Positions 26,205-34,086 of a stretch of 64,000 nt of DNA are shown here, one piece after another. Made by a program: the position numbers and the translations under genes. Source of the stretch: Sphingomonas gellani (GTDB taxonomy: Bacteria > Pseudomonadota > Alphaproteobacteria > Sphingomonadales > Sphingomonadaceae); contig NZ_FOCF01000007.1 in NCBI RefSeq assembly GCF_900110035.1, positions 124,001-188,000 on the forward strand, read 5' to 3'. How positions within the stretch are numbered: the first letter of the stretch is position 1; every line of letters begins with the position of its first letter. The notes under the pieces are model-generated. The model made no database searches and had not been told where the DNA came from. It saw only the letters and a list, made by a program, of their open reading frames with translations.

Positions 26205-27323
26205 ATGGATCACCGCCGGCACGGCACGAACCGATCGGCCGGGCGTTCTGACGGCTTGATTACGCCTCATCTTCATGCCGTTGGCACCGCCGTCCCCGAC
26301 CACGACATCCACGCCGCGTTCCTCGGCTGGGCCCGGTCGCAGATTCCGAACCCGCGGGAGGCGCGGCTGTTCGATCGGATGGCGGCGCGATCGGGGATAG
26401 GGCATCGCTGGACGGTGCTGCCCGTTCGGGAGGACGGCGGCTCTCCGATCGGGCCGGGCGGGTTTTACGGAGAGGCCGTGCTGCCTGGGACCGCGGCGCG
26501 CATGGCAATCTATGCCGAACAGGCGCCGGTGCTGGCGCTGGAGGCGATCGGCGCGCTGGCGGAACGGGTGCCGCTGGACGGCATCACCCATCTGATCGTG
26601 GCGAGTTGTACCGGCTTCGTGGCGCCAGGCATCGACCAGATCGTCGCGCGCCGTCTCGGTCTCGCGCCATCGGTGGAGCGCCTGCTGATCGGGTTCATGG
26701 GCTGCTACGCCGCCATCGCCGCCCTGCGCAATGCGCGCCACATCGTCCGGTCCGAACCGACGGCGCGCGTGCTGGTCGTCTGTGTCGAACTGCCCACGCT
26801 GCACATGCAGGCGGACGAGACGCTGGAGCCCCTGCTCGGCCAGTTGCAGTTCGGCGATGGTGCTGCCGCCGCGCTTGTCGCCGCCGAGCCGGTCGGACTC
26901 GCGCTGGGACGGCCCTTCGCCACCACCCTGCCCGATTCGCATGGACTGATCCGCTGGGACATCACCGACACCGGCTTCGTCATGCACCTGTCGGGCGAGG
27001 TGCCGGGACGGATCGCCGCCGGGCTGGCCGATCCGGATTTCGCGCGCGCCGTCACCGGCGGGGTGCCGGCGGAGGGGGTCGATGGCTGGGCCGTGCATGC
27101 GGGCGGCCGGTCGATCCTGGATGCGGTGCAGGGTGCGCTGCACCTGAGCCCTGATGCGCTCGACGCCTCGCGTCGCGTGCTGGCGGCGAACGGCAACATG
27201 TCGTCCGCGACACTGATGTTCGTCCTGTCCGAGATGCTCGAACGTACCGTGGATCGGGGTGTCGCGATCGCCTTCGGCCCCGGCCTGGCCGCCGAGGGGT
27301 TCAGCTTCGCGAGCGCGCGATGA
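26205..27323 (+). CDS. Type III polyketide synthase (chalcone/stilbene synthase family)
   Basis: With the ATG at 26205 the protein has 372 residues. The catalytic triad is visible: Cys135 in VASCTGFVAPGID, His298 in WAVHAGGRSILDAV and Asn331 in NGNMSSATL. Usual length is 350-390. The TTG at 26256 would give 355 residues and aligns well with family N termini, so the start is uncertain; the frame is open further upstream but with unlikely composition. Type III synthases build alkylpyrones, alkylresorcinols or similar rings from an acyl-CoA starter and malonyl-CoA. The methyltransferase and flavoprotein genes overlap it in tandem, which indicates tailoring of the product. Confidence 0.93.
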   Translation: MDHRRHGTNRSAGRSDGLITPHLHAVGTAVPDHDIHAAFLGWARSQIPNPREARLFDRMAARSGIGHRWTVLPVREDGGSPIGPGGFYGEAVLPGTAARMAIYAEQAPVLALEAIGALAERVPLDGITHLIVASCTGFVAPGIDQIVARRLGLAPSVERLLIGFMGCYAAIAALRNARHIVRSEPTARVLVVCVELPTLHMQADETLEPLLGQLQFGDGAAAALVAAEPVGLALGRPFATTLPDSHGLIRWDITDTGFVMHLSGEVPGRIAAGLADPDFARAVTGGVPAEGVDGWAVHAGGRSILDAVQGALHLSPDALDASRRVLAANGNMSSATLMFVLSEMLERTVDRGVAIAFGPGLAAEGFSFASAR

Positions 27324-28048
27324 TCCGCCTGCCCGTCTCCGTGGCCGATCTGTCGCGGCGTTCGGATGCCGAGGAGCAGATGGACGCTGACGATCTCGAC
27401 CCGGCGATCTACAGTGCGGTCGTGGGCGACCTGGCCCGCGTCAACACGGTCACGCTGGCCATCCGGCCGACGCTCGCCTTTCTCGCGCGCGCCGCGCGTG
27501 GGGCGGCGGGGTTGCGCATCCTGGATGTCGGGTTCGGGGATGGCGATGCCCTGCGCCGCATCGCGCGCTGGGCGGCGCGGCGGCGGCTGCCGGTCGCATT
27601 GGTGGGCGTCGACCTCAACCCGCGCAGCGAGGCGGCCGCACGAGCGCACACCCCCGCCCAGACGTGCCGCGGGGGCGCCATCGAGTGGATAACCGGCGAC
27701 TACGCCGCGCTCGCCGGCGGCGGATGGGACGTGGTCATCTCCAGCCTGGTCGCGCACCACATGACGCGGGAGCAGCTGGTGTCCTTTCTCCGCTTCATGG
27801 AGCGGGAGGCGGCGCGCGGTTGGCTGATCAACGACCTGCACCGCCACCGGCTAGCGCATGCCGGCTTTCCACTGCTCGCCAGGGCCGCCGGGTGGCATCC
27901 GATGGTGCGGCAGGACGGCACTCTGTCGATCGCGCGCAGCTATCGTCCGGACGAATGGGCCCCGATCCTGGCGGAGGCTGGCGTGGAGGATGCGCGGGTG
28001 TTTCGCGCCTTTCCCTTTCGGCTGTGCGTCGAGCGGCTACGGACGTGA
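27320..28048 (+). CDS. SAM-dependent methyltransferase, polyketide tailoring
   Basis: The start overlaps the synthase stop (ATGA). The 242-residue protein is a class I methyltransferase: motif I ILDVGFGDGDALR near residue 68, acidic motif II VGVDLNPRS, then DVVISSLVAHHM and a WLINDLHRHR segment. Proteins of this type beside type III synthases O-methylate or C-methylate the phenolic or pyrone product. It overlaps the following flavoprotein gene (GTGA), so all three are translated together. The exact target atom cannot be told. Confidence 0.9.
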   Translation: MIRLPVSVADLSRRSDAEEQMDADDLDPAIYSAVVGDLARVNTVTLAIRPTLAFLARAARGAAGLRILDVGFGDGDALRRIARWAARRRLPVALVGVDLNPRSEAAARAHTPAQTCRGGAIEWITGDYAALAGGGWDVVISSLVAHHMTREQLVSFLRFMEREAARGWLINDLHRHRLAHAGFPLLARAAGWHPMVRQDGTLSIARSYRPDEWAPILAEAGVEDARVFRAFPFRLCVERLRT

Positions 28049-29139
28049 CATCCGCCAGCGGCGCACCGCTGATCGTGGGTGGCGGCCCGGCGGGTGCGAG
28101 CGCCGCGATCTCGCTCGCCCGCGCCGGCCTGGCTCCCCTGATCGTCGAGCGCACGCGCGAACCGGCCGACGCGCTGTGCGGCGGGTTCCTGAGCTGGCGA
28201 ACGCTTGCGTCGCTGGAAAAGCTGGGAGTCGCGACGGACGAACTCAATCCGGCCCCCGTCACACGCATGCGCCTTTTCGCGGGCGAGCGGAGCCGCGACC
28301 TGCCCCTGCCCGCGCCCGCCCGCGCGGTGTCGCGACGACGGCTCGACGCCCTGCTCCTGGCCCGCGCCGAGGCCGCAGGTGCACGCGTCGAACGCGGCGT
28401 GACCGCGCGGGAGGTGATCGGGCGCACGGTGCGCTTCGCCGACGGAGGCACGGCGAGCGGTTCGGCTTTGTTCTTCGCGACCGGCAAGCATGACGTGCGC
28501 GGCCTGGCCCGACCGCCGGCGGCGAGCGGCGGAGATCCCGCCATCGGCCTGCGCCTACGCCTCTCCCCGCATCCGGCGCTGTCGCGACTCGTCGGGGACG
28601 CGATCGAGCTGCACCTGCTGGATCGCGGCTATGCCGGACTGGTGCTTCAGGAGGATGGCGGCGGCAACCTTTGCTGCGCCGTGCGCCGATCCCGATTGCG
28701 GGGGGCCGGATCGCCCGCCGCCCTGCTGTCCGCCATGGCGCGCGAGATCCCGGCACTTGGCGAGCGGATCGGCCATGCGGATTTGGCGACCGACACGATC
28801 GATGCCACCGCCAACGTGCCCTATGGCTGGCGAGCGCGGGAGGGTGCCGAGGGGGTGTTCAGGTTGGGCGATCAGGCGGCGGTTATCCCCAGCCTGGCCG
28901 GCGAGGGCATGGGCATCGCGATCGCCAGCGGCACCCTGGCCGCCGCGGCCCTCCTCGCCGGCGGCCCGGACGCCGCGCCGCAATATCAGCGCCACCTGTC
29001 GCGACGGGCCGCGCGCCCGCTCGCCATCGCCGGCGCGGCGTGGAGGCTGGCGGAAACACCGGTGCTCGCACGCGCAACCGTGTCGGCCTTTCCCGCCGCG
29101 ATGATCTCCCTCCTCGCCCGCGCCACCCGGATCGGCTGA
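28045..29139 (+). CDS. FAD-dependent oxidoreductase (geranylgeranyl reductase-like), polyketide tailoring
   Basis: The GTG at 28045 overlaps the methyltransferase stop and gives 364 residues. The N terminus is the FAD Rossmann motif (LIVGGGPAGASAAISLARAG) with the usual acidic end (VERTRE). The second FAD motif is GVFRLGDQAAVIPSLAGEGM near residue 270, typical of the geranylgeranyl reductase/PHBH superfamily. It could hydroxylate or reduce the ring made by the synthase. It resembles the third gene of bacterial phenolic-lipid operons, although the methyltransferase family here differs from the Streptomyces srs example. Confidence 0.87.
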   Translation: MTSASGAPLIVGGGPAGASAAISLARAGLAPLIVERTREPADALCGGFLSWRTLASLEKLGVATDELNPAPVTRMRLFAGERSRDLPLPAPARAVSRRRLDALLLARAEAAGARVERGVTAREVIGRTVRFADGGTASGSALFFATGKHDVRGLARPPAASGGDPAIGLRLRLSPHPALSRLVGDAIELHLLDRGYAGLVLQEDGGGNLCCAVRRSRLRGAGSPAALLSAMAREIPALGERIGHADLATDTIDATANVPYGWRAREGAEGVFRLGDQAAVIPSLAGEGMGIAIASGTLAAAALLAGGPDAAPQYQRHLSRRAARPLAIAGAAWRLAETPVLARATVSAFPAAMISLLARATRIG

Positions 29140-29179
29140 TCCAGGGAACAGGCGCCGTCGGCGTCCGAGACCGTGACGC

Positions 29180-30340
29180 CTAGAAATCGATCTCGCCGGC
29201 CGCGATCTTGCGGTCGCGCTCCGCCAGTTCGGCTGCGTCGGCGGGGAACATGGTCGACAGGCCGTTGGTCGCGGCGCGCTGCTGCACCTCTTCGACGAAC
29301 GGGCGCAGTCCATCCTCATACTCCCGAAAGGCCGCGGCATGGTCCCCGGCATGCCGCTCCAGCGCCTGGGCGAGCCGACCCGCACCGATGATCGCCATCG
29401 AGCCGCCGAACCCCGCCAGCGGCGACACGCAGTAACCAGCGTCACCGACTAGGGCGACCCGGCCGGACGACCAGCTGGGCATGCGGATCTGGTTCAGACG
29501 GTCGAAATAGAAGTCGTCGTCCGCGTCGATGCTGTCGAGCATTGCCGGCACTTTCCACCCCAGCCCGTCGAACTGGTCGTGGATCAGTCGCCGTTGCTGT
29601 GCCCGGTCGCGATAGTCATACGCGATTTGCCCTTTGGTCCTGAACCCGAAGCCGATATCGGTACGGTCGTCATAGCCGTTCAGCATCGCCATGCGGCCGG
29701 GCACGCTGTAAACCTGCGACATGTGAGCAGGCAGCAGGTCGGTCCGCGGCACGACCTTCAGGAACACGTATCCGCCCATGAAATAGGTGAATTGATCGCC
29801 ATCGCCGAACACCAACCGGCGCGTGTTCGACCGGTTGCCATCACAGCCGAAGACCAGAGCATAGCGACCCTCGGTCCCGTCGTCGAACGTTACCGACACC
29901 TCCTCCGGGCCGTCCGCCAGCCGATCGATCGAGCGGCCGAACAGGATCTCCGCCGTGTCGGCCACCGCGCCGAGCAGGATGTCCAACAGGTCGTCGCGGT
30001 GGATCTCGTATCGCTCATGCCCGGTTACGTCCGTGCCCGCGCCGATCGCACCCATGGTCCTGTCGTCTGCGTCCTTGAACTCGAACCCGCGCGGCGGCAG
30101 CGCCCTGGCACGGACCGCATCGGCCAGGCCCATGCGGGTCAGGATCTCGATCGTCTCCCCCTCGATGTCGACCGGTGTTCCGCCGCGTCGCAGGTCCTTC
30201 GCCGCCTCGATGACGGTCACACGGTATCCCAACCGGTTCAGCCAATATGCGGTGGACAGGCCGGCGAAGCTCGCCCCGCTGACGAGCGCCGGCGGGCGGC
30301 CATCCTCGGCGGCGGGCGGCGTGATGGTTGACGAAGCCAT
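29180..30340 (-). CDS. FAD-dependent monooxygenase (PHBH fold)
   Basis: The 386-residue protein has the FAD motif LVSGASFAGLSTAYWL, where SGASFAG replaces GxGxxG (alanine and serine are common in this subgroup). It also has the DG region (LVFGCDGNRSNTRR) and GRVALVGDAGYCVSPLAGFGGSMAI as the second FAD motif. It resembles TetX- and PgaE-like aromatic hydroxylases. The gene is divergent from a TetR regulator with a 13-bp palindrome between them. A xenobiotic or phenolic substrate is therefore likely. Confidence 0.9.
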   Translation of the reverse strand: MASSTITPPAAEDGRPPALVSGASFAGLSTAYWLNRLGYRVTVIEAAKDLRRGGTPVDIEGETIEILTRMGLADAVRARALPPRGFEFKDADDRTMGAIGAGTDVTGHERYEIHRDDLLDILLGAVADTAEILFGRSIDRLADGPEEVSVTFDDGTEGRYALVFGCDGNRSNTRRLVFGDGDQFTYFMGGYVFLKVVPRTDLLPAHMSQVYSVPGRMAMLNGYDDRTDIGFGFRTKGQIAYDYRDRAQQRRLIHDQFDGLGWKVPAMLDSIDADDDFYFDRLNQIRMPSWSSGRVALVGDAGYCVSPLAGFGGSMAIIGAGRLAQALERHAGDHAAAFREYEDGLRPFVEEVQQRAATNGLSTMFPADAAELAERDRKIAAGEIDF

Positions 30341-30373
30341 GGGAACATCCTCAAACAGGAGACACTCCCATAT

Positions 30374-30386
30374 TGTACTGAGTACA
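30374..30386. promoter_or_regulatory. 13-bp perfect palindrome, candidate TetR operator
   Basis: TGTACTGAGTACA has 6-bp arms around a central G. It lies 16 bp before the TetR start and 33 bp before the monooxygenase start, in a 62-bp divergent region. This is the expected place for an autoregulated TetR operator. Confidence 0.65.
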
Positions 30387-30402
30387 TTCTAATGTTCAAT
30401 CC

Positions 30403-31053
30403 ATGATCGAACAGACGCCGGATCGAAGGACGCGCAAACGGCTGGCCACCCGTCAGGCCATATCTGACGCCGCCACCCGCCTGTTCATGGACCGTGGTTT
30501 CGACCGCGTGACGATCGATGAGATCGCGGAGGCAGCCGATGTCGGGCGGATGACGGTATTCAATCACTTCCCGCGCAAGGAGGACATGTTCTTCGACCGG
30601 GAGCAGGAGGCGCGCGACCTCGCCTTCGCGGCCGTTCGATCGCGGCCATCCGGCACCTCGCCGATCCAGGCGCTGGGCGATCTGGCCCACCAGATGGTCG
30701 AACAGCCCCGATCCGCCTTCCCTCTGTTCAAGGGTACCCGGACATTCGTGGAAACGTCGCTGGCGAGCGAGGCGCTGAAGGCGCGCGCGCGGCAGATGCG
30801 CGACGACTTCGTCCGCGCGCTGGCCGCCGTCCTGGCGGAGGCGGCGGGTCGTCCGGCGGACGACGCCGATGCCTACCTCGCCGCCACGCTGATCGCCTCG
30901 ACCTGGAGCGCCGCGTTCGCGCGGGCGCACGCCCAGCAGAGGGAGACCGGCGATGTCGAGGCGGCCAAGGCGACGTTCCTCGGCATGATCGACCGGGGCA
31001 TCATCGGCACGCATGCCGCCATGGCGGACACGCCCTACGCTGCCGGAGCCTGA
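30403..31053 (+). CDS. TetR-family regulator of the monooxygenase
   Basis: The 216-residue protein has the TetR N-terminal three-helix domain: ATRQAISDAATRLFMDRGFDR, then VTIDEIAEAADVGRMTVFNHF. A helical ligand domain follows, with LGDLAHQMVEQPRSAFPLF and a long helix ending in ARAHAQQRETG. The immediate upstream palindrome and divergent monooxygenase point to local repression. The inducer is unknown, probably the substrate of the flavoenzyme. Confidence 0.93.
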   Translation: MIEQTPDRRTRKRLATRQAISDAATRLFMDRGFDRVTIDEIAEAADVGRMTVFNHFPRKEDMFFDREQEARDLAFAAVRSRPSGTSPIQALGDLAHQMVEQPRSAFPLFKGTRTFVETSLASEALKARARQMRDDFVRALAAVLAEAAGRPADDADAYLAATLIASTWSAAFARAHAQQRETGDVEAAKATFLGMIDRGIIGTHAAMADTPYAAGA

Positions 31054-31190
31054 GCGGCAGCGGCCGGTCGACACGGTCGCTCCCGAAACGACACGCGATC
31101 GGGCGCTGTCGACAGGAAATGATCTTGGATCATGGGGGTTCAGCCAGTAATGGCCGCCGGCCGAACGACGGCCAGGGAGATGCAGGCGAC

Positions 31191-31619
31191 ATGCAACACA
31201 GCTACCGTCAATTGATCTCCGAACATGAACAGATCGAGGAATGCGCCAACGCGTTGCTGGCGGATGTGGCGGATGCCAGCGTCCCGGCCAGCGATCTGGC
31301 CGCACAGCTCGGCGAACTCGCCCTGGTGGTGAAGCGACATATCGCGGTCGAGGACGAGGTCGTCGGGACGCTCGATCCCGCCACGCTTTCGCAGCCATGG
31401 ACGGACGCCTGGGTCGAGGGCGAGGCCGCGTTCAAGCGGCTGAAAAGCGATTGGATGGCGTTTCTGGTGCGTTGGGACGGCATCGCGATCGCGGAGGATC
31501 GATCGGGCTTCGTCTCTGCCGCTCAGGCGATACTGGGCCGGCTTCGCGATCGCCTGGCGATCGAAACCCGCGCCTTTTATGCGACCGCCCTCCAGACCGG
31601 CTCGATCGCGCTGCGCTGA
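31191..31619 (+). CDS. Hemerythrin-like (HHE) domain protein
   Basis: The ATG at 31191 gives 142 residues. The predicted four-helix bundle has HSYRQLISEHEQIEE and VVKRHIAVEDEVV, the His and Glu pattern of HHE cation-binding domains. The C-terminal helices are less typical and lack an obvious third His-rich motif, so an intact di-iron site is not certain. The ORF can be extended to 31119, but the extra part is low-quality sequence. No operon partner is evident; it lies between the TetR gene and the MDR oxidoreductase. Confidence 0.65.
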   Translation: MQHSYRQLISEHEQIEECANALLADVADASVPASDLAAQLGELALVVKRHIAVEDEVVGTLDPATLSQPWTDAWVEGEAAFKRLKSDWMAFLVRWDGIAIAEDRSGFVSAAQAILGRLRDRLAIETRAFYATALQTGSIALR

Positions 31620-31732
31620 CGCCTACAGGGTTTGCGTCGGTCGGTGGCCACCGAACGTCGATCCGACCGTATCGGCAAGGAAAACCAGCGCTATTCGTTC
31701 GTTAGGGCTCCGCAAGGCGACGGAGTTCGGAC

Positions 31733-32740
31733 ATGAAGGCGATGGTACTACAGCCCCCGATCGGGCTGGATCGATTGACGTTGGCGGACAGGCCGGATCC
31801 CGGTGCCCCAGGCACTGGCGAGATCAGGGTCGCGCTGCACGGCAGTTCGCTCAACTTCCACGATCTCGGCGTCGCGACGGGCCGCATGCCGACGGAGGAC
31901 GGCCGCATCCCGCTGGCCGATGGCGCCGGCGTCGTGGAGGCGGTCGGCGAAGGCGTCACGGAGTTCAAAGCGGGCGACGGCGTCGTGTCCTGCTTTTTCC
32001 CCAACTGGCAGGACGGCGCACCGACGATCGGCGATTTCAGCGGAACGCCGGGTGACGGCATCGACGGCTTCGCGCGCGAAAGCGTGGTGATGCCCGCCAC
32101 CGCCTTCACCCATGCGCCGCGCGGCTATGACGCGGTGGAGGCCGCGACGATCACGACCGCGGGCCTGACCGCGTGGCGCGCGCTGATCGTCGACGGCAAG
32201 CTGAAGGCGGGCGACACCGTGCTGCTGCTCGGCACGGGTGGCGTATCGATCTGGGCGCTTCAGATCGCCAAGCTGATGGGGGCGACGGTCGCGATCACCT
32301 CATCGTCGGGCGAAAAGCTGGAACGCGCCCGGGAACTGGGCGCCGACTTCACCCTGAACTATCGCGAGCAGGCGGATTGGGGGCGGCTCGTGCGCGACTG
32401 GTCCGGCGGTCGGGGCGTCGATCACGTCGTGGAGGTCGGCGGGCCGGGCACGCTGGCGCAGTCGATCGAGGCGGTCAGGGTCGGCGGGCACATCTCGCTG
32501 ATCGGCGTACTCACCGGCGCCGCGGGCGAGGTCCCGACGGCCGCGCTGATGGGTAGGCAAGCGCGGTTGCAGGGCCTGATCGTCGGCAGCCGCCGCGAGC
32601 AGCAGGATTTCGTGCGTGCGCTCGACGCCAGCGGCATCCGCCCGGTCGTGGATCGCCGCTTCCCGCTCGAACAGCTCGCCGACGCCTTCCGCTTCGAAAT
32701 GGGCGCGAGCCACTTCGGCAAGATCGGCGTCGAGTGGTGA
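31733..32740 (+). CDS. MDR-superfamily NAD(P)-dependent oxidoreductase (quinone-reductase/alcohol-dehydrogenase type)
   Basis: The 335-residue protein has a GroES-like N-terminal domain (SSLNFHDLGVATGRMP, DGAGVVEAVGEGV) and a Rossmann domain (VLLLGTGGVSIWALQIAKLMGA, near residue 165). The VVEVGGPGTLAQSIEAVR and ISLIGVL strands follow. The Cys/His catalytic zinc ligands of classical alcohol dehydrogenase are absent at the first site (NFHD in place of CGSD), so it is probably a zinc-free reductase or zinc-poor dehydrogenase. It stands upstream of a decayed region, with no functional partner. Confidence 0.9.
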   Translation: MKAMVLQPPIGLDRLTLADRPDPGAPGTGEIRVALHGSSLNFHDLGVATGRMPTEDGRIPLADGAGVVEAVGEGVTEFKAGDGVVSCFFPNWQDGAPTIGDFSGTPGDGIDGFARESVVMPATAFTHAPRGYDAVEAATITTAGLTAWRALIVDGKLKAGDTVLLLGTGGVSIWALQIAKLMGATVAITSSSGEKLERARELGADFTLNYREQADWGRLVRDWSGGRGVDHVVEVGGPGTLAQSIEAVRVGGHISLIGVLTGAAGEVPTAALMGRQARLQGLIVGSRREQQDFVRALDASGIRPVVDRRFPLEQLADAFRFEMGASHFGKIGVEW

Positions 32741-32927
32741 CGGCTGCCAGGATGATGCCGTGCCCCGGTGGGTACAGGTTCAGGCAGGGGACCCCCGCCC
32801 ACATCTGAGTTTCGAGCAAGGTTCGTGCGGCGTGTGGCGGCATGTCGTGATCGCCGTCGATCAAAAGACATCAATCACCGGCGACAGCACCGGATAAGGG
32901 CGGCCTGCATGCGTCCCCCTCGCCGCT

Positions 32928-33090
32928 GTGGGCGAGTCGGTGGCTGACGAGGCCGCCGAGGGTTTGCGCGCCTCAGGCGCGGCGGTGAGGAGGTTGCACG
33001 CGGACCTTACCGACGCGGCACCGGTAGCGGCGCTGACACGCGCCGCAAGCGTTCCCGTGCTGCTGTTTATGAGCGGTGCTGGACGCAAGG
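32928..33090 (+). pseudogene. Short-chain-dehydrogenase-like fragment
   Basis: The frame reads VADEAAEGLRASGAAVRRLH, then ADLTDAAPVAALTRAA, then VPVLLFMSGAG. The middle piece resembles the ADLTD region of SDR enzymes, which follows their nucleotide-binding helix, and the last piece resembles the NNAG strand. No Rossmann glycine motif precedes it and the catalytic part is missing. It is probably a remnant, and the identification is weak. Confidence 0.3.
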
Positions 33091-33099
33091 GCGGCGGCA

Positions 33100-33260
33100 T
33101 TGTCGCGGCACGCGTCCACCGATCACCTCCTCCGCCGACCAGCGCAGCAGATGCTCGGCACTCCGTTCCAGCTGGTCACCTGGCCGTCTAGTCCGGTGGT
33201 GACGATCGCGTAGGCGGTAGCGCTGGCCAGAACGGCGCGCGCAGCGCCGCCTGCCGCTTG
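33100..33260 (-). pseudogene. PAS-domain fragment with a one-base deletion
   Basis: One frame reads AYAIVTTGLDGQVTSWN (minus strand, about 33220-33166). The next frame continues RSAEHLLRWSAEEVIGG. Together they match a PAS sensor domain, where TSWN is normally followed by RSAEHLLGWSAEE. A single missing base near 33166 accounts for the shift. Sequence on both sides is decayed, so the parent sensor kinase or phosphodiesterase has been lost. Confidence 0.6.
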
Positions 33261-33689
33261 GGTGAGGACATCGCCGCCTTGAAGGAAAGGGCTGGCAGCG
33301 GTTCGCGCCTGTGCGGCAGCCGGGCGGCTCAGTTCACTGGCGCTGTTGCAACGACCCGACCCGACCCGCGCTTCGGGCGTGGGCGGCACGTTTCCGGACC
33401 GCTTTGGGGGCCATGGCTTCGGTTCATCCGCAAGCTGCGACCTGTCAGGGTTTGACATGCGCCACGCGCCAACCGGCGTCCAAGTGCCTGTGCTAGCATC
33501 GCTTTGCTCGCACCGGATAACGCCGGAAACGGTTCAGACGACGCGCTCCGGATCATCCTCCATCGCCACGGCTTGGTCTCGCGCCGACACGGCCCGACAG
33601 ACCGCATGCCCCCGATTGCCTGACACCATCTGTCGAGATACATTGCACCCGTCGACCTGCCTCGTTGAGGCATGTCGGCATGATCGCGC

Positions 33690-33905
33690 CGGTGCCCCGA
33701 AAGGGGCTTAAAAGGGAACGCGGTGAGGGTGGCCTGCCACCCGAGGCCGAGGCTGTCCCTGCAACTGTAAGCGGCGAGCGCGATGCACATCGCTTTTCCC
33801 CTTCAAACGGGGGAGAGGCAGCCACTGGGCCGAGCGTGATGCCACGCGACACCTGGGAAGGCCGTGCATCGCGCGATGACCCGTGAGCCAGGAGACCTGC
33901 CGGCG
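33690..33905 (+). ncRNA. Cobalamin (B12) riboswitch
   Basis: The conserved core is clear in order: AAGGGAA (33712-33718), a GGTGAGGGTGG stretch, GCTGTCCCTGCAACTGTAAG (the B12-box region, 33751-33770), CCACTGGG (33822-33829), CTGGGAAGG and finally GAGCCAGGAGACCTGCC ending at 33901. This is the class I cobalamin aptamer. About 180 bases separate it from the receptor ATG, room for an expression platform. B12 binding would lower expression of the receptor and probably the PepSY gene. The ends are approximate. Confidence 0.93.
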
Positions 33906-34086
33906 TCTGGTCGCTCTTGCCTGGCCCAGGGGGTGGCCGCGGCACGGTCCTCCGTCGAGCGACGACGTGTGCGGTGGGGACCGCACGGACATGCGTGTCG
34001 GTCGCGATGGCGTCCGGCTGGCGCGGATGTCGGCCGTTCGCGGAGGGTCCCTGCCGGGTTCGCCAGACGCTCCGGGGATTACCGTC

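Larger units (their letters stand above)
32741..33689. other. Decayed region between the MDR gene and the riboswitch
   Basis: About 950 bp without an intact gene. Two recognisable fragments are listed separately: a plus-strand SDR-like piece (32928-33090) and a minus-strand PAS-domain piece (33100-33260). The rest, 33300-33689, gives only short frames in all six readings. The mixture of orientations suggests several genes eroded after an insertion or deletion. No transposase or terminal repeat was found. Confidence 0.6.
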
